Source: Opisthorchis felineus (Eukaryota; Platyhelminthes; Trematoda; Opisthorchiida; Opisthorchiidae). From it: a stretch of 64,000 bases of DNA. Below the pieces are notes generated by a model. It did not search any database, was not told the origin of the DNA, and was given only the letters and a program-made list of their open reading frames with translations. This document shows, piece by piece, positions 61,484 to 64,000 of the stretch (positions are counted from its first letter, which is position 1; each line of letters begins with the position of its first letter). Location: NCBI GenBank assembly GCA_004794785.1, contig SJOL01004338.1, positions 688,743-752,742 of the forward strand. The letters run 5' to 3'. Made by a program: the position numbers and the translations under genes.

Positions 61484-61514
61484 ACAACGACGATACAACG
61501 ATACAACGACGACA
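61484..61514. repeat. ACAACG/ACGAT short tandem repeat
   Basis: About 31 bp of alternating ACAACG, ACGAT and GATACAACG units. No element context was seen. Confidence 0.7.
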
Positions 61515-62501
61515 TTAATGAAGTCATTGTTCAGACCGTTTAAAACCTTGAAAATACTGTGTCATCATGCAGCTGGTTCGGTTAAATAACCTCAGTGGGC
61601 TTGATTTATTATTGACAACTCAAGATTGTTCTAGTTCAATTAAACTTCTGAAATATGTTCAATCAAGAGGTCGGTGCCTTTCAAGAAAGTACTGCAAAGC
61701 TGAAACCGATTCGCCCATCTCCCAAAGCCAGACGCATTTTTGTCAACATAAATTTTATGAAGCTTTTCAAACGCGGCTTTTCTTCAAAAACAGAAATATT
61801 GAGAATCCCACCTCAACATCATCTGATGAAAATTTGATTTTTTGCAATGCTTTTGAAGTTCAGGTCCTCCGGTGCTGAAAATGATTAACGAGGCCGAATA
61901 TTTACATCTAATGAAATTGAGCTCATATACGGTTTACTATGCTTGTCCGCCCTAAAAGCAATATTGACACTAAATAAGCAAACTTTTTGCAACTGTGTCA
62001 CAATGGACTAGATTTTATTGAAAGAACTGTTTAATCAGACAGTTTGCATATAAGAAGATGCAAGACAACATTTGCTTAAAGTAAACTGCTTGGCGACTTT
62101 TGTGCACGCAGTATGATGAGCTGCAGCCAGACTGGAACGATCGAAAGTAATAAATGACTGTACATCATTGGTCAATACACAGATATTTTCAGTGAAGCTC
62201 CCCACCACAATCAGTCTTAGGGGAAACGCATTTCATCCACCTTGTTTGCTTGAAGTACAATAAATAATACCATTTTTCGGACTTCACAGCCTTCATAGCA
62301 CAGTAAAACTAAATCTTACTGTTTAAATTAAGCATCGCAAACAGCAGCGCTATGTGAACTCCAATGAGCCCGTCTGAGCCTGTCAAGAGAGAAGAAACAT
62401 AATCAGATTGGAATAAATCTTCAAGTTGGGCAGGATCTGATCACAAAGATGCAAACTTCATTCATAATAGGTTGATTCTACATCGTGTTTCATATTTTCA
62501 G

Positions 62502-62586
62502 GCTTGTCCTACCATTAGATAACACTCGGTGTTTGGTAGTGGGGTGGGGGAGCGTCCACAGCAATTTCAGCGTAAATACAGTGAAC
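62502..62586 (+). CDS. Candidate exon, possible trypsin-like serine protease
   Basis: A strong acceptor (GTTTCATATTTTCAG|G) is followed by an open frame reading LVLPLDNTRCLVVGWGSVHS, then NFSVNTVN, to a good donor (AAC|GTGAGC at 62587). The pattern Cys-x3-Gly-Trp-Gly matches the conserved Cys136-Gly140-Trp141-Gly142 of the S1 (chymotrypsin) family, often reached just after an LP motif. The frame stays open to 62820, so the true 3' boundary is uncertain. No His (TAAHC) or Ser (GDSGGP) exon was seen in the window. A chance match is possible. Confidence 0.35.
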
Positions 62587-62820
62587 GTGAGCAGAACCAC
62601 AGAAGAATATGCAGTGGCGTTTCTCGACAGTCACAAAGCTGTTTACAGCTTCCAGAAGATAGGCAGTCACACGAAGACAAATGAATTATCATACTATGGC
62701 GGATCTTTTCTGGGTGTTGCTAGCCTACAACGCAGAAAAGCAGAAACACGGCTGGTCATAAATGGTAATCAGTGCATTTCTCCTGATAAGTTATGTGGAT
62801 GTACAATGGCAAACAGTTAA

Positions 62821-64000
62821 ATCACACGTCCAATTTTACGGTTTTGTACGCAACTTTATCTTAGCCGAGACGTACAGTCTGCCTCACCGAATGATTCAAC
62901 CTACCTGGCATGCAGATTTCAAAACCGATTCAATTTCTGATGTAACAATGGACTTCCTCAATTTTTTTTGAGAGACATTTACTGCATGAAACTTTTTAGT
63001 GCCTGATGGTCCTCTGTAAATAGTATTCTTGTTTTTATTGAGGCGAATATCAGTTGAGTTGCTGAATAGATTGCAAATTAACATAACTGGCTGATAGGCA
63101 TAGAAATAGGTCTGTCAACTTTTGGGACATCTTTTGTCCGATATTGTTATAGCGTTAGTTTTATTTGAGTTTGTAAGTACTTTAGTGATGAAAAAAACTA
63201 TCTTATTGAACCTTATCGTCATTTCATGACAGTTTCCGTACGATCTCAACTTTCAAAGAGGACTTTGATCCGTCAAGTAATATAGAGTCTGTTCTGACGA
63301 AGTAAAAATTACTCGCCACCGTTACCATATTGCCATGTTTAAGAAAATGGGAATTTCATTTGTTTCTACCGCGTGATACTTGTGATACGTTCTCTATCCC
63401 CCAGCTTATTTCAACCACGGATAAAAGGTACTTGGCTCAGTCAAATTACGGGTCCTTCAAAGTTTTAAAAAATCCCTGGTTATTCCCATAGGAAATCTAC
63501 CAACCGTCGTATTCGGAAAATTGGCTTCATCTATTCTGAACAGCAAACAGAGCATAGTTGGCAATGAAAGAATGACTGAGAAGCACGTGGATACTTTTTT
63601 ATCAAATGGGATGCAAAATCGTTCTCAGAAAAGGACAACTTATTTATTCACATATTAAACGCAACGACGGGGTAAACCATGTCTGGTTTACTCATGGTAA
63701 AATAAACTCACTGGTCGCTTATCTTGCAGAAATGCACTCGCTGATTGTTTATTTTGGCGAAAAAGTCGAATGACCTTAAAATATTCATTGCCCGGTCTCT
63801 GGCAGTATGGCAAAAATAAGCGAAAACCAGGCATCTTTGCCTTTTGGAATGCAGAGGAGAATTTACTTTCAAAAGCCTAATCGTTCAATCTGAACAAAAG
63901 CGATAAGTAACCCAATTGAAATGGTCACCTATTGGTTCCGGTTGACGGCATATTTATACCGTTTGTGTTTAGCGAAAGCTGAGATTACTCGTCAATTGAC
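62821..64000. other. Non-coding right end
   Basis: No recognisable exon, RNA gene or repeat was seen here. Confidence 0.4.

Larger units (their letters stand above)
57966..62501. other. Non-coding stretch
   Basis: Contains a possible 5' LINE remnant (58.08-58.25 kb), a family H copy at 58.7 kb and a short tandem ACAACG repeat at 61.49 kb. No exon was recognised. Confidence 0.4.

Overview
This is a gene-poor stretch of a eukaryotic draft genome: AT-rich, with one unresolved base, no long intact open reading frames, GT-AG introns and many old retroelement remnants. A digenean flatworm (fluke) or close relative is the best guess. The basis is the RTE-type LINE proteins, the very long intron, and short repeats carrying hammerhead ribozymes (known from schistosomes). 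The species is not determined.

Genes. The only firmly recognised host gene lies on the minus strand. Its PDZ domain (Zasp/PDLIM type) is split between an exon at 20922-21206 and the next exon at 1832-1980, across an intron of about 18.9 kb. Both exons have good splice sites and the joined reading frame gives a continuous PDZ fold. Three further exon candidates are weaker: minus strand 30214-30682, minus strand 56308-56461, and plus strand 62502-62586, which carries a serine-protease-like Cys-x3-Gly-Trp-Gly motif.

Mobile elements. Three decayed RTE-like LINE copies are present: A (minus, about 41.2-44.3 kb, near full length), B (minus, about 56.5-58.0 kb, with an internal deletion) and C (plus, about 46.8-49.1 kb, 5'-truncated). 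A separate LINE endonuclease remnant sits near 17 kb.

Ribozyme repeats. Two small repeat families carry type I hammerhead motifs. Family R1 has a 309-bp unit. One insertion of 428 bp (1.39 units) sits inside the reverse transcriptase region of LINE copy C, flanked by a perfect 9-bp target-site duplication, and contains a nearly intact hammerhead. This matches the expected product of reverse transcription around a circular ribozyme RNA (a metazoan retrozyme). Family H is SINE-like: a tRNA-like head with A/B-box-like sequences, then a hammerhead-like segment, then a conserved tail. About seven or eight decayed copies are scattered through the window.

The rest is intron or intergenic DNA with microsatellites and unrecognised sequence. 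The LINEs probably supply the reverse transcriptase that spread the small ribozyme repeats; that link is inference.
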